From JBFHIJ01 sp963678775 (GTDB lineage Bacteria; Bacteroidota; Ignavibacteria; Kapaibacteriales; UBA2268): 64,000 nucleotides of DNA. Under the pieces are notes generated by a model. That model made no database searches. It was not told the origin of the DNA and saw only the letters and a program-made list of their open reading frames with translations. The stretch spans positions 806,001 to 870,000 of the forward strand of contig CAXXGR010000002.1 of NCBI GenBank assembly GCA_963678775.2, read 5' to 3'. This document shows, in pieces, positions 33,860-42,270 of this stretch; the stretch's first letter is position 1, and each line of letters starts with the position of its first letter. Both the position numbers and the translations under genes were made by a program.

Positions 33860-36442
33860 ATGAGAAAATTGATTTTATTTTTATTGATGATACTATCGGT
33901 TAATTTGCTTAACGCTACCGGTTACACACCACTCAGCAAAGAGCAAACTGTAGGAATTGTGCAATCGGATACAAGATACGTAGTCTCGCTTGCAGGAGCG
34001 TGGAAACAGAGCTTTGACGGAGAGACATGGGAGAATAAGGACTTGCCTGCTTCAGTAGATTATGATGGTACTATAATTTACGAGCGACCTGTCAAAATTG
34101 ACACTGACTTGCTACAAAATCGATCTTGGCATTTGTTTTTTACCGGAATCGACCATCAGGTGGAAGTTTATTTTAATGACCAGTTTGTCGGCAGATATAT
34201 TGGGACTATGTCACCTTTTAAAGTTAGAATTCCCGATCGAATGCTTGGTAAAACTACTAATAATATTAAGTTAAAAATATCCCCTGCGGAATATGCTGCG
34301 AAGCAAGTAAAAGAGCAGTTCTTAGACGCAAAAAAAGTCTATACAGGTATGCTTAGAGAGTTACTCTTAATAGGTACTCCCAAAATATGGACAGATAACG
34401 TACATTATAAAATTAAATATGCAAAAAACGAAGCAATAATAAATGCAAATGTAAATATCTCTGCTTCTAAATTTGAAAATATTTTAAATGACAGACGCTT
34501 TGTAGATTCTTCTTCTGCTCCTGTAGCGGAAGCTACTAAAACCAAGGTATCTGTGCACCTTGCGCTTGTAGATATAGCCAAAGGCGATACGGTGCTGACT
34601 ACTGCTAAACAGCAGTTTGAAATAGAGCGTGAACGTACAGTAGAAAGTAAATTCAAATTCTCTTACAGCTCACCTGTTTTATGGTCACCTGAAAATCCAT
34701 ATTTATACTCATTGGTAGCGGTGCTTACTAAAAACGGTGGTGTAATTGATAGCTATGCTGTGGATTTAGGATTTAGAAGTATCAGTGGCGGCAAAAATAA
34801 GCTTTTGCTTAATGGTGCACCTATCTCTATCAAAGGTGTAAACTACATCGAAGATATTGCTAAATCAGCGTCTACGGTTTCTCCTAATCAGATGGAAGCA
34901 GATATTAAAAATATCAAAACGCTTGGTGCAAATACAATTCTTTTCAAATTTTGCCCGCCGCATCCATATATGCTTAGTTTGTGTAATAAATATGGCCTTA
35001 TGGCTCTTGTTGATTTGCCAATGTACGATGTGCCGTCATCTCTTGTAGGGGCTACTGAGATACGTGTAGATATGGAAAATAAAGCTAAGCAATATGTAAA
35101 CATTTACGACCAAAACCCTTCAGTAATTGCATGGGGACTCTCTGATGGAATTAGAGAAGGCGTAAAAGAATCAAAAGAATACGAAACAAAAGTCAGCAAA
35201 ATATTCCGTACTAGCTCTGATAAATTGCTTTATAAAATAGTTATGTTAGGTGCAGATACTTTAAATACTGCAAATGTAGACTTTATAGGCTTTAAAGATT
35301 CAAAGCAAAATATAAGCGTACAGGAATCAGATAAATATTTGACTGAAATGATTAATTACTTAGAATCTAAACCTGCATTCTTGACATTTGGAACTTATAT
35401 CCAACCCAAAAATCATAATGGATACTCCGACCAATTATCAATCGAATATCAGGCACACTATATCAGAAATATGTTTTATCTGAATAAAAATCATAAGCTT
35501 TCAGGTACTATCATAAATGCTTATAACGACTATGCTCTTCAAAATCCTTTGCTTATTGCTGATAATGATAATCAATACTTAGGTACTTTAGGACTTGTAG
35601 ATAACGATAGACAAACCAGACTGAGTTATGAGTTAGTGCAGTCACTTTATAACAAAGAGAAGGAACCTTTGCTTGCCGAAGGAAGTTTTTCACCTCAAAC
35701 TCCTGTATCTTTCCTGATAATTGGATTGATCCTAGGAGTGCTTTTGATTGTACTGATTAATAGATTCCGTAGGTTTAGGGAATATTTGTTCCGTTCGCTA
35801 TTGCGACCTTATAATTTCTATGCAGATTTGCGTGACCAGAGGATAATGTCTTCTATTCAGACTATACTCTTAAGCGTAATCATCTCTATTACCATAGGTA
35901 TATATTTTGCGTCTATATTATATTTCTATAGGACGAACGAACTTGCACAGTACGTACTCATGTTCCTTATTCCTTCTGAATCTCTGAAAGAAATATTCTA
36001 TAGATTATCATGGACACCAATTCCATTGATGCTATTTATTTCTGTTATAGCATTTATCAAATTGTTTATCATCTCTGCTATAATAAGAGTTTTTGCTTTT
36101 TTTATGAGAGCCAGGATTTTCTTCTCTGACGCTTTTACAATAGCTATTTGGTCAGGAGTGCCGTTATTAGTACTATTACCTATATCTGCGATATTGATAC
36201 GTATTTTAGTAGTTTCGCCGGATCTGATAATAGCCTTGCTACTAATATTTGCTTTGATGATGTTATGGTTCATAGGTAGAGTGTTAAGGGCATCTTCTGT
36301 TATATTTGATAAAGTAGGCTTGAAAGTATACACCGCAGGTTTAATCTTGCTTGTAATTCTGGTAGGCTTTCCATTGGGCTTTTATGAGTACAATATGTCA
36401 ATATTTGCTTTTGCAGAATACTTCTTTAATGTCTTGCTTTAA
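33860..36442 (+). CDS. Glycoside hydrolase family 2-like protein fused to a multi-pass membrane domain
   Basis: An 860-residue protein. After a signal peptide come a GH2 sugar-binding domain (about 35-160, LAGAWKQSFDGETWENKDLP), an Ig-like domain and a TIM-barrel-like part (about 310-600, KLLLNGAPISIKGVNYIED). Six or so membrane helices follow (about 615-860), possibly Yip1-like. The two GH2 catalytic glutamates appear absent: the acid/base site normally in W-x-x-G-N-E reads WGLSDG (425-430), and the nucleophile site normally in S/T-E-Y/F-G reads LTFG (508-511). It may therefore bind rather than cleave glycans. It follows the bi-domain oxidoreductase by 23 bp. Confidence 0.75.
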   Translation: MRKLILFLLMILSVNLLNATGYTPLSKEQTVGIVQSDTRYVVSLAGAWKQSFDGETWENKDLPASVDYDGTIIYERPVKIDTDLLQNRSWHLFFTGIDHQVEVYFNDQFVGRYIGTMSPFKVRIPDRMLGKTTNNIKLKISPAEYAAKQVKEQFLDAKKVYTGMLRELLLIGTPKIWTDNVHYKIKYAKNEAIINANVNISASKFENILNDRRFVDSSSAPVAEATKTKVSVHLALVDIAKGDTVLTTAKQQFEIERERTVESKFKFSYSSPVLWSPENPYLYSLVAVLTKNGGVIDSYAVDLGFRSISGGKNKLLLNGAPISIKGVNYIEDIAKSASTVSPNQMEADIKNIKTLGANTILFKFCPPHPYMLSLCNKYGLMALVDLPMYDVPSSLVGATEIRVDMENKAKQYVNIYDQNPSVIAWGLSDGIREGVKESKEYETKVSKIFRTSSDKLLYKIVMLGADTLNTANVDFIGFKDSKQNISVQESDKYLTEMINYLESKPAFLTFGTYIQPKNHNGYSDQLSIEYQAHYIRNMFYLNKNHKLSGTIINAYNDYALQNPLLIADNDNQYLGTLGLVDNDRQTRLSYELVQSLYNKEKEPLLAEGSFSPQTPVSFLIIGLILGVLLIVLINRFRRFREYLFRSLLRPYNFYADLRDQRIMSSIQTILLSVIISITIGIYFASILYFYRTNELAQYVLMFLIPSESLKEIFYRLSWTPIPLMLFISVIAFIKLFIISAIIRVFAFFMRARIFFSDAFTIAIWSGVPLLVLLPISAILIRILVVSPDLIIALLLIFALMMLWFIGRVLRASSVIFDKVGLKVYTAGLILLVILVGFPLGFYEYNMSIFAFAEYFFNVLL

Positions 36443-36469
36443 TATAAAGCAAAACTAATTTCAACAAAA

Positions 36470-36501
36470 AGCTGGCTATTTAGTTTTAGTCAGTTTTTTT
36501 T
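36470..36501 (+). terminator. Terminator of the membrane-fused GH2 gene
   Basis: Nine-pair stem AGCTGGCTA/TAGTCAGTT (two G-U pairs), an 8-nt loop and eight T residues, 27 bp after the stop. Confidence 0.7.
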
Positions 36502-36802
36502 GTTTTTAATGTCAAAATCTAAAAAAATATGACTAAGGGCGATTCTGAACTTTTTATCTTTTAAACCAAAAATGTCATTTGAAAAGAAGAAAAGCTCAAA
36601 AGTTATTGAATAGCAAGAGATTGAAATTCCTTGCTCAATAAGCAGTTACGTAATATTTTCTTACGATGAAGTAAGTATGCTTCTTGATTCTAAGGTCATT
36701 TACAGCACTATAATCACATCTAATGGCAAATCTGTGATTATGCTAATGAAAAATTCTAAGTTTACTTTTTGGCTTAGATTTAAAATATGATATAATATAA
36801 TA

Positions 36803-36840
36803 TAAAAAACTGCTACCCGAGAATGCATCGAATAGCAGTT
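36803..36840 (-). terminator. Terminator of the PiT phosphate transporter gene
   Basis: Perfect 8-bp stem AACTGCTA/TAGCAGTT, with a U-run on the minus strand (A-run at 36804-36809). It lies 30 bp after the transporter stop. Confidence 0.75.
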
Positions 36841-36870
36841 GAATATTTAAGCAGTAAGTTCTGATTTAGT

Positions 36871-39126
36871 TTACTTGTTGCTTCTCTTTTCTAATTTAGA
36901 TACTAATTTATTAGAAACGGAAGTAACTCGTACCAGATAATTAACCAAATCTTCTGTGTCAGATAGCAAGTTCATAAACAAAATACTTCTCCTCATGTTG
37001 GAGCTATTAGTTTTGACACGTCTAAGTTGATTTTTACTAAATTCATTCAAAATCTTGATATAATCTTCAGCTTCTTTGACAATATCATTATAGCCGACGT
37101 TATCTGTGTTGCGAATAAACTTCACACACAAAGTAACAAAAGACTGGAATCTATCATGAGTTTTCTTAAGTTCAGAGATATGTACATCTTCTAAACGAGC
37201 ATGATTATTGTCAAAATAGTTAAAGTTTTGAACTGTCAATCGTCTAAGTTTACTTGTTACACTATTAAATGCAGAAAGTGAGTTTGCATAATCGTAACCG
37301 TTATCCAGCTCAATATCAGATATATGCTTCACAGTTCTAAGTATGTCAGCAAGCAACGCATTTGCATCTTTTACCAGTCCAATAGAGTCTTTTTTGGCAG
37401 CTTTAAGAGCTTTCAAATCATAAGTAAATGTAGCAACCAAACTTAATTTATAAGTATCAGCAATGCCAAACATTGTGTTACTAATATCAGCGTAGATGTC
37501 TTCAATTTGCTGATCCGCAGAATCTTTATCAATAGCTTTTTTGATTTTTGATTCAGTTTCTGCTTCTTTACGTTTGTGAGTCAAACGAGTTCTATAAAGA
37601 GCAAAAGCAACTAAAGCAGCAAATCCAAAGATACCTACAAGGCCTGTGTAATATATAGTCACTGCTATTGTAAATGCTACTAATGTAGCAGAAAATGCAG
37701 TAAAGAACCATCCACCAATTACGTTAATTACACCTGAAACTCTATAAACAGCACTTTCTCTTCCCCATGCTTTATCAGGCAGGGCAGCAGCCATAGCTAC
37801 GATAAAAGTAACATAAGTAGTAGAAAGAGGAAGTTTGTATAAGGTAGCTACTGAGATAAGAGCTGCAGAAACCATAGTAATAACAGCAGCACGGATTAAG
37901 TCAAATGCTTCCAAATCTCCATCTGTATCAGCTTTCGGTCTGTAATTAGCTAAGTCGAAACGATTTTGCACAAAAGTTTTCAGTGGTTTAGGAGTTATAC
38001 TTGCTATAAAATCAATCACTACAACAGCAATCCTAACTACTGCTCTGGCTATTGCGTTAGATTCAAACCTTTCATATCTTTCGTTTTGGCTACCTAACTT
38101 AATAGTAGTCATGGCTACTGTTCTTGCTTTTTTATTGAAAGCCAAAGAGACAACCATTACACTACCGGCAAAAAGTAAAATCCATATCGGGGCAGCTACT
38201 TTTGCAGTCATGCCGGCCATAGATGCAATATTAGGATCTACGCCTGATGCCTGAGCTATCTGATATGCATTAAAGCCTGCCAAAGGAGCTCCAATAAAGT
38301 TTACAAGGTCATTTGCGGCAAAGGCAAGAGCCAACGCAAACGTACCTACCAAAACTATAACTCTTAAAATATTTACTTTCGTAAACCATGAAAGTAACTG
38401 AAGTATTATACTCCACCCAACGAAGCTGTATAAAAATAGCAAGTCGAGGTTTGAGTTTATCCATGTTTTGATATCACCCTGCATAAATTCTGCACCTTTT
38501 ATACCCTTAAGAAGGATGAAAAATGTAAGAGCAGTTAGTGCAAGAGCAGACCAGTACGGACCGTATTTTTTAAAAGTTTGTTTGTAGTTAAAGGTAAACA
38601 GCATCCTTGTAAGATACTGAATAATCGATCCAAGTATAAAAGCCATTACGATGGAAAGGAGTATCGCGGAGATAATCGTAAGCACTTTTCCAGAATGAAT
38701 ATACTGATCAATCATCGCAAAGTTACCACCTTCTTGCATGATTTTTATTAGTGCAACACCCATCGATGAGCCCAACAAACCAAATACAATAGAGACCGTA
38801 GTCGAGGTTGGTAAACCAAAAGTGTTGAATAGATCGAGAAGAAGTACATCTTGGAACATAACAGAAATGAAGATAATCAGCAATTCCGGCATATTAAACA
38901 TGCTCGGATTAAAAATCCCCTTTCTTGCTACTTCCATCATACCACCGGACAGCAATACACCTATTAAAACTCCTAAAGCCGCAACTACAATTATAGTCTT
39001 GAACTTTGCCGCTTTAGAGCCAATGGCTGAGTTTATAAAGTTTACTGCATCGTTGGCTACACCCACCGTCAAATCCACGATGGCTAATACTGCCAACATA
39101 ATCAGGATAATTAGAGAAGTTTCCAC
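36871..39126 (-). CDS. PiT-family inorganic phosphate transporter with C-terminal PhoU-like extension
   Basis: A 751-residue inner-membrane transporter of the PiT family, driven by H+ or Na+. The two inverted repeats of the fold carry the family signature: GVANDAVNFINSAIGSKAA (about 22-40) and FAANDLVNFIGAPLAG (about 268-283). Eight to twelve membrane helices fill residues 1-515. Residues 520-751 are cytoplasmic and helical (ADQQIEDIYADISNTMFGIA and following) and resemble a PhoU-like domain, which is common in Bacteroidota PiT proteins and probably senses phosphate. It is transcribed alone and has its own terminator. The orphan PstS-like lipoprotein at 13.6 kb is the only other phosphate gene in view. 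Confidence 0.88.
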   Translation of the reverse strand: METSLIILIMLAVLAIVDLTVGVANDAVNFINSAIGSKAAKFKTIIVVAALGVLIGVLLSGGMMEVARKGIFNPSMFNMPELLIIFISVMFQDVLLLDLFNTFGLPTSTTVSIVFGLLGSSMGVALIKIMQEGGNFAMIDQYIHSGKVLTIISAILLSIVMAFILGSIIQYLTRMLFTFNYKQTFKKYGPYWSALALTALTFFILLKGIKGAEFMQGDIKTWINSNLDLLFLYSFVGWSIILQLLSWFTKVNILRVIVLVGTFALALAFAANDLVNFIGAPLAGFNAYQIAQASGVDPNIASMAGMTAKVAAPIWILLFAGSVMVVSLAFNKKARTVAMTTIKLGSQNERYERFESNAIARAVVRIAVVVIDFIASITPKPLKTFVQNRFDLANYRPKADTDGDLEAFDLIRAAVITMVSAALISVATLYKLPLSTTYVTFIVAMAAALPDKAWGRESAVYRVSGVINVIGGWFFTAFSATLVAFTIAVTIYYTGLVGIFGFAALVAFALYRTRLTHKRKEAETESKIKKAIDKDSADQQIEDIYADISNTMFGIADTYKLSLVATFTYDLKALKAAKKDSIGLVKDANALLADILRTVKHISDIELDNGYDYANSLSAFNSVTSKLRRLTVQNFNYFDNNHARLEDVHISELKKTHDRFQSFVTLCVKFIRNTDNVGYNDIVKEAEDYIKILNEFSKNQLRRVKTNSSNMRRSILFMNLLSDTEDLVNYLVRVTSVSNKLVSKLEKRSNK

Positions 39127-39333
39127 AAAAACCCAACTGACATTTATGTTACAACAATTTTCTGCTGATAAGAAAGTTCAAATATAAGTATTCTACAAAC
39201 CTTTAGTGTTAAGATGTCTTAACACTAAGAAAAAACAAGATGTCTTAACAAAATATAATTAATATCTTAGATAAAAGAACAAGCTGAGAGAATATTAGTG
39301 CCTTTAGATGTGTAAATATACACCTATTTGTAT

Positions 39334-40479
39334 CTATATTTCCTCTTCTAATCTTGACATGATTTCTGTACTTATTTCATCTGCAAAGCAGTAGCCTTTT
39401 GCAGTTAGACAAACCCAATCGTCTTTTACTTCAAAGTATTTTTCAGGTACATATTCGCTAAAAACAAAAGCAAGGTCTGCCATTAAGTCCATGCCGAACT
39501 TTTCTTCAAAATCCAATATATTAAAGCCTTTAGCCCGAAGTTGCAGGAATAAAGATTCAAAAAATATATCAATATTGCTAAGTTCCTCATTTCCTTCTAT
39601 TGGCAATTTCCCTTCCTGAACAAGCTTATTATACTTAGCTAAGGAGCTATAATTCCAGTATCTTTGACGACCTCGTTTGCCATGTGCCGATGGACCGAAT
39701 GCAATGTAATCATCACCATACCAATACTTAAGATTATGACGTGAAGGCTTATTATTTCTAGTGTAGTTAGAGACTTCGTACTGCTCATAGCCGTACTTAC
39801 GAAGCTTTTTCATCGTATATATATATAACTCTGCGTCACTGTCTTCATCAAGTTTTTTTATCTTTCCCTGTTGCCACTGTTTGTGCAGTGGTGTTCCTTG
39901 TTCATATATCAAGCTGTAAGCAGAAATATGGTCAGGATTGAGTTTAATCGCTTTTGATAATGTTTTATTCCATTGAGAAATAGTTTGATTGGGTAAAGAA
40001 AAAATCAAATCTAAGCTAATATTGTCAAATCCTATATCTTGAGCAGTTTTAATTGCTCTGAGTGCTTCATCTGAAGTATGTATTCGTTCTAAAAATTCTA
40101 ATTCTTTATCTACAAAGGACTGTACCCCAAAGCTTAAGCGATTAATACCTATCTTCTTGTACTCTTCTAAGTACTGAATATCTATTGTGCCAGGATTGCA
40201 TTCAAGGGTAATTTCGCTAAATTCTTCTATTGTTAAGTACGTGTTAAGAGTGTTAAGTATTTTATTGAGATGCTCAGGTTTCAAAAGTGAGGGTGTGCCA
40301 CCGCCTAAAAATATCGTGTCTATCTTGGATGTGATAGGGTAGATAGTAGCATGTAGCTCTATTTCTTTGCAAAGATTTTCGACAAATAGATCAATTTGGT
40401 CAAGTTGCTCAAGGGAGTAAAAGTCACAGTAGAAGCATTTTTTGATACAAAACGGGAAATGGATATATACTCCGGTCAT
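39334..40479 (-). CDS. hemW: Radical SAM heme chaperone HemW (HemN-like)
   Basis: A 381-residue radical SAM protein. The iron-sulfur motif CIKKCFYCDF (about residues 11-20) supplies the C-x3-C-x2-C cluster. IFLGGGTPSLL is the GGGTP SAM motif, NRLSFGVQSFVDKELEFLER follows, and HISAYSLIYEQGTPLHKQ lies further on. A HemN-type C-terminal winged-helix part completes it. The 380-residue length without the N-terminal HemN extension and the single upstream Cys set match HemW, which inserts heme into proteins, rather than HemN, the coproporphyrinogen oxidase. It is transcribed alone and divergent from the UmuD-like gene. HemN is the main alternative. Confidence 0.85.
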   Translation of the reverse strand: MTGVYIHFPFCIKKCFYCDFYSLEQLDQIDLFVENLCKEIELHATIYPITSKIDTIFLGGGTPSLLKPEHLNKILNTLNTYLTIEEFSEITLECNPGTIDIQYLEEYKKIGINRLSFGVQSFVDKELEFLERIHTSDEALRAIKTAQDIGFDNISLDLIFSLPNQTISQWNKTLSKAIKLNPDHISAYSLIYEQGTPLHKQWQQGKIKKLDEDSDAELYIYTMKKLRKYGYEQYEVSNYTRNNKPSRHNLKYWYGDDYIAFGPSAHGKRGRQRYWNYSSLAKYNKLVQEGKLPIEGNEELSNIDIFFESLFLQLRAKGFNILDFEEKFGMDLMADLAFVFSEYVPEKYFEVKDDWVCLTAKGYCFADEISTEIMSRLEEEI

Positions 40480-40653
40480 TATCTGCCTCTAATAAATATA
40501 AATATTGTGTACTTGCTAAGTTTACTCAAAAGCCTGAATCTTGTATACCTGTAATACTAATAAATTTTATAAATATTGTATAACAATTCTGGATACTTAG
40601 CATTGCTTAATATACCAAATAAATACATTCATTCAAATTTCGTATCTTTGTAT

Positions 40654-41115
40654 ATGGATAAACTTACTCTACAAAATATTATTGAAGCTTCGGTAGTGCA
40701 ACCATACTTAGCTGACGTCAGTAAAAGCGTTTCACTCCCGATTATAGAAGAGCCCGCAAATGCGGGAGCAAATCTCCCGTTTTTAAACGAGGACTTATTC
40801 AAAAAAAGCATGGATTTAAATGATGAATTTATTCACCAGCCTGCGAATAATTTTATTTTCAAAGTAAGTGGCGACTCTATGCAGCCGGATATTGAAGATG
40901 GTTGCCTGGTAGTGGTAGACACGCTACGCAGATGCCAAAGTGGAAATATCGTTATAGCTGCTATTGATGGTTCGCTTGTCATTAAAAGGTATATCGAAGA
41001 GAATTGCAAAGCTTATCTTCGCTCTTCTAATCCTTATTATAGGGATATTCCAATTACAGAATTTACTGATTTCAGGATATGGGGTGTTGTTATTTCAAAG
41101 CACACTCGTCTTTAA
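40654..41115 (+). CDS. umuD: UmuD-like LexA/S24-family self-cleaving protein
   Basis: A 153-residue protein built like UmuD. The self-cleavage pair Ala37-Gly38 lies in PANAGANLPF. The catalytic serine is Ser75 in VSGDSMQP, and the lysine is Lys111 in SLVIKRY; distances match E. coli UmuD (about 36 between Ser and Lys). It lacks the N-terminal DNA-binding domain of LexA, so a role as accessory subunit of a translesion polymerase is expected after DNA damage. I use ATG 40654; earlier in-frame codons give an unlikely extension. umuC is not adjacent: the next gene is thiamine pyrophosphokinase, 19 bp downstream. No LexA box was recognised. Confidence 0.75.
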   Translation: MDKLTLQNIIEASVVQPYLADVSKSVSLPIIEEPANAGANLPFLNEDLFKKSMDLNDEFIHQPANNFIFKVSGDSMQPDIEDGCLVVVDTLRRCQSGNIVIAAIDGSLVIKRYIEENCKAYLRSSNPYYRDIPITEFTDFRIWGVVISKHTRL

Positions 41116-41134
41116 ATAATGGCAGAAGAGGGCT

Positions 41135-41785
41135 ATGATAAATATTAGTTTTACAAACCGATTTGATGCATGCATTATATTAAATGCTGACTATCCTGAG
41201 ACTAACTTTTTTGATAAAGTATCTGATATTCCTATTATTGCTGCTGATGGCGCAGCAAATAGAATGCTCAAAGAACATAGGAAAATAAACTATATTATTG
41301 GTGATTTAGACTCTTTGGATTCAAAAATAGATATACCAAAAAATATTAGCTTAATAAAAATAGCTGACCAGGATACAAATGATTTCGAGAAAGCATTAAG
41401 ATTTTGCTTAGATAAAGGACACACCAAGGTGCTTGTGGCGGGCTTCCATGGAGGAGAATTAGAACATAGTCTGAATAATTGGAGCGTCTTTACTCGATTT
41501 TCCGAGAAACTCGATCTTTGTATATTTGATAAAGGGCGTTACGGCTTTTCGGTCAACTCCGACTCTACTATTGTCTCAAAAGTGGGGGAAACTATATCTC
41601 TGATACCTCAGTGCTACTGCAAACTTACTTCATCAAATCTGAAATGGGAACTTAGCTCCGAGGTGCTGGCTATAGGCAAGCGAGAGGGAGCAAGAAATGT
41701 GAGCCTTTCTGATTCTTTCTCGTTAGCAATTCACGAAGGTGAACTTATTGTATTTTTAGATGCAAGGCTTCCATATTCTATCTAA
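41135..41785 (+). CDS. thiN: Thiamine pyrophosphokinase
   Basis: A 216-residue enzyme that transfers pyrophosphate from ATP to thiamine, giving the active cofactor. It shows the TPK blocks: IIAADGAANRML (about 30-41), NYIIGDLDSLDS (about 50-61), KIADQDTNDFEKALRFCL (about 73-90) and GFHGGELEHSLNN (about 100-112). The ATP- and metal-binding Asp residues are all there. A second-domain beta sandwich completes the usual length. It follows the UmuD-like gene by 19 bp, so it may be co-transcribed with it. I saw no TPP riboswitch upstream. Confidence 0.92.
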   Translation: MINISFTNRFDACIILNADYPETNFFDKVSDIPIIAADGAANRMLKEHRKINYIIGDLDSLDSKIDIPKNISLIKIADQDTNDFEKALRFCLDKGHTKVLVAGFHGGELEHSLNNWSVFTRFSEKLDLCIFDKGRYGFSVNSDSTIVSKVGETISLIPQCYCKLTSSNLKWELSSEVLAIGKREGARNVSLSDSFSLAIHEGELIVFLDARLPYSI

Positions 41786-42111
41786 GTAGTGGTTTACCTT
41801 GCTATATATCTAGAAAATATCATCCTACAAGTTATTAACGACAATACTATTCCCTATTCATATCAATATAACTGCATATAGTAGTAAATAAAAGACATTA
41901 TAAGCATTATTAAGCAACTTATAGATATAGTATTGTAAATACATAGTATTATTAATTAGTTCTGTAGTAACAATTTCTATTTTTTATTTTTGAAATTTAT
42001 TTATATATTTGTGTGTCCTCAAAACAAGGATATTTGAAATAAATGTTTGGAATAATAATTTAATGAGGTGTGTTTTCTTGATATAATATTTAAAGTAATT
42101 CAGGTCGGCAA

Positions 42112-42190
42112 ATAAAAAAAAGCCGATACTTGCGAGGTAATCGGCTTCAGGCACGTGATTTCGAAATTTTATGACGACCACGAAATCATG
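42112..42190 (-). ncRNA. Candidate small RNA with 5' stem and intrinsic terminator
   Basis: On the minus strand, a 10-bp stem (CATGATTTCG at 42190-42181 pairing with 42163-42154, one G-U pair) is followed after 6 nt by a perfect terminator stem AAGCCGAT/ATCGGCTT and eight U residues. The stem begins 7 nt downstream of a -10-like TATATT. An open frame covering it on the same strand has no ribosome site and ignores the terminator. No known RNA family is recognised. Confidence 0.42.
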
Positions 42191-42196
42191 CACTGT

Positions 42197-42225
42197 AATA
42201 TATTGCTTTTTCTGAAAAGAAGCAA
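42197..42225 (-). promoter_or_regulatory. Putative promoter of the candidate small RNA
   Basis: Minus-strand TTGCTT (42225-42220), a 17-bp spacer and TATATT (42202-42197). The predicted start, about 42190, coincides with the first base of the 5' stem. Confidence 0.38.
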
Positions 42226-42270
42226 TAGGAATTCAATTACATAATGTAGAATATAATTGCAGTTATTAAA

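Larger units (their letters stand above)
36443..36870. other. Intergenic region between membrane-fused GH2 gene and PiT gene
   Basis: About 430 bases between convergent genes, with a terminator at each end (see separate entries). Between them is an inverted repeat ATAATCACA/TGTGATTAT (36710-36718, 36733-36741) and an open stretch after the TAG at about 36612-36614. It encodes QEIEIPCSISS and DEVSMLLDSKVIYST on the plus strand, without a start codon, which could be the remnant of a small gene. I cannot identify it. Confidence 0.4.
41786..42270. other. Intergenic region with a candidate small RNA
   Basis: About 485 bases between thiN and the lipoprotein gene, both plus strand. The strongest element is the minus-strand candidate sRNA at 42112-42190 with its own promoter-like sequence. 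The first 300 bases are AT-rich without clear signals. I could not place a promoter for the lipoprotein gene. Confidence 0.5.

Noticed and set aside
38738..39187. 149-codon plus-strand frame opposite the PiT gene
   Set aside because: Antisense of repeated hydrophobic codons of a membrane protein; no start signals.
41984..42193. 69-codon minus-strand frame between thiN and the lipoprotein gene
   Set aside because: It runs straight through a strong same-strand terminator at 42112-42147; better explained by the candidate small RNA.
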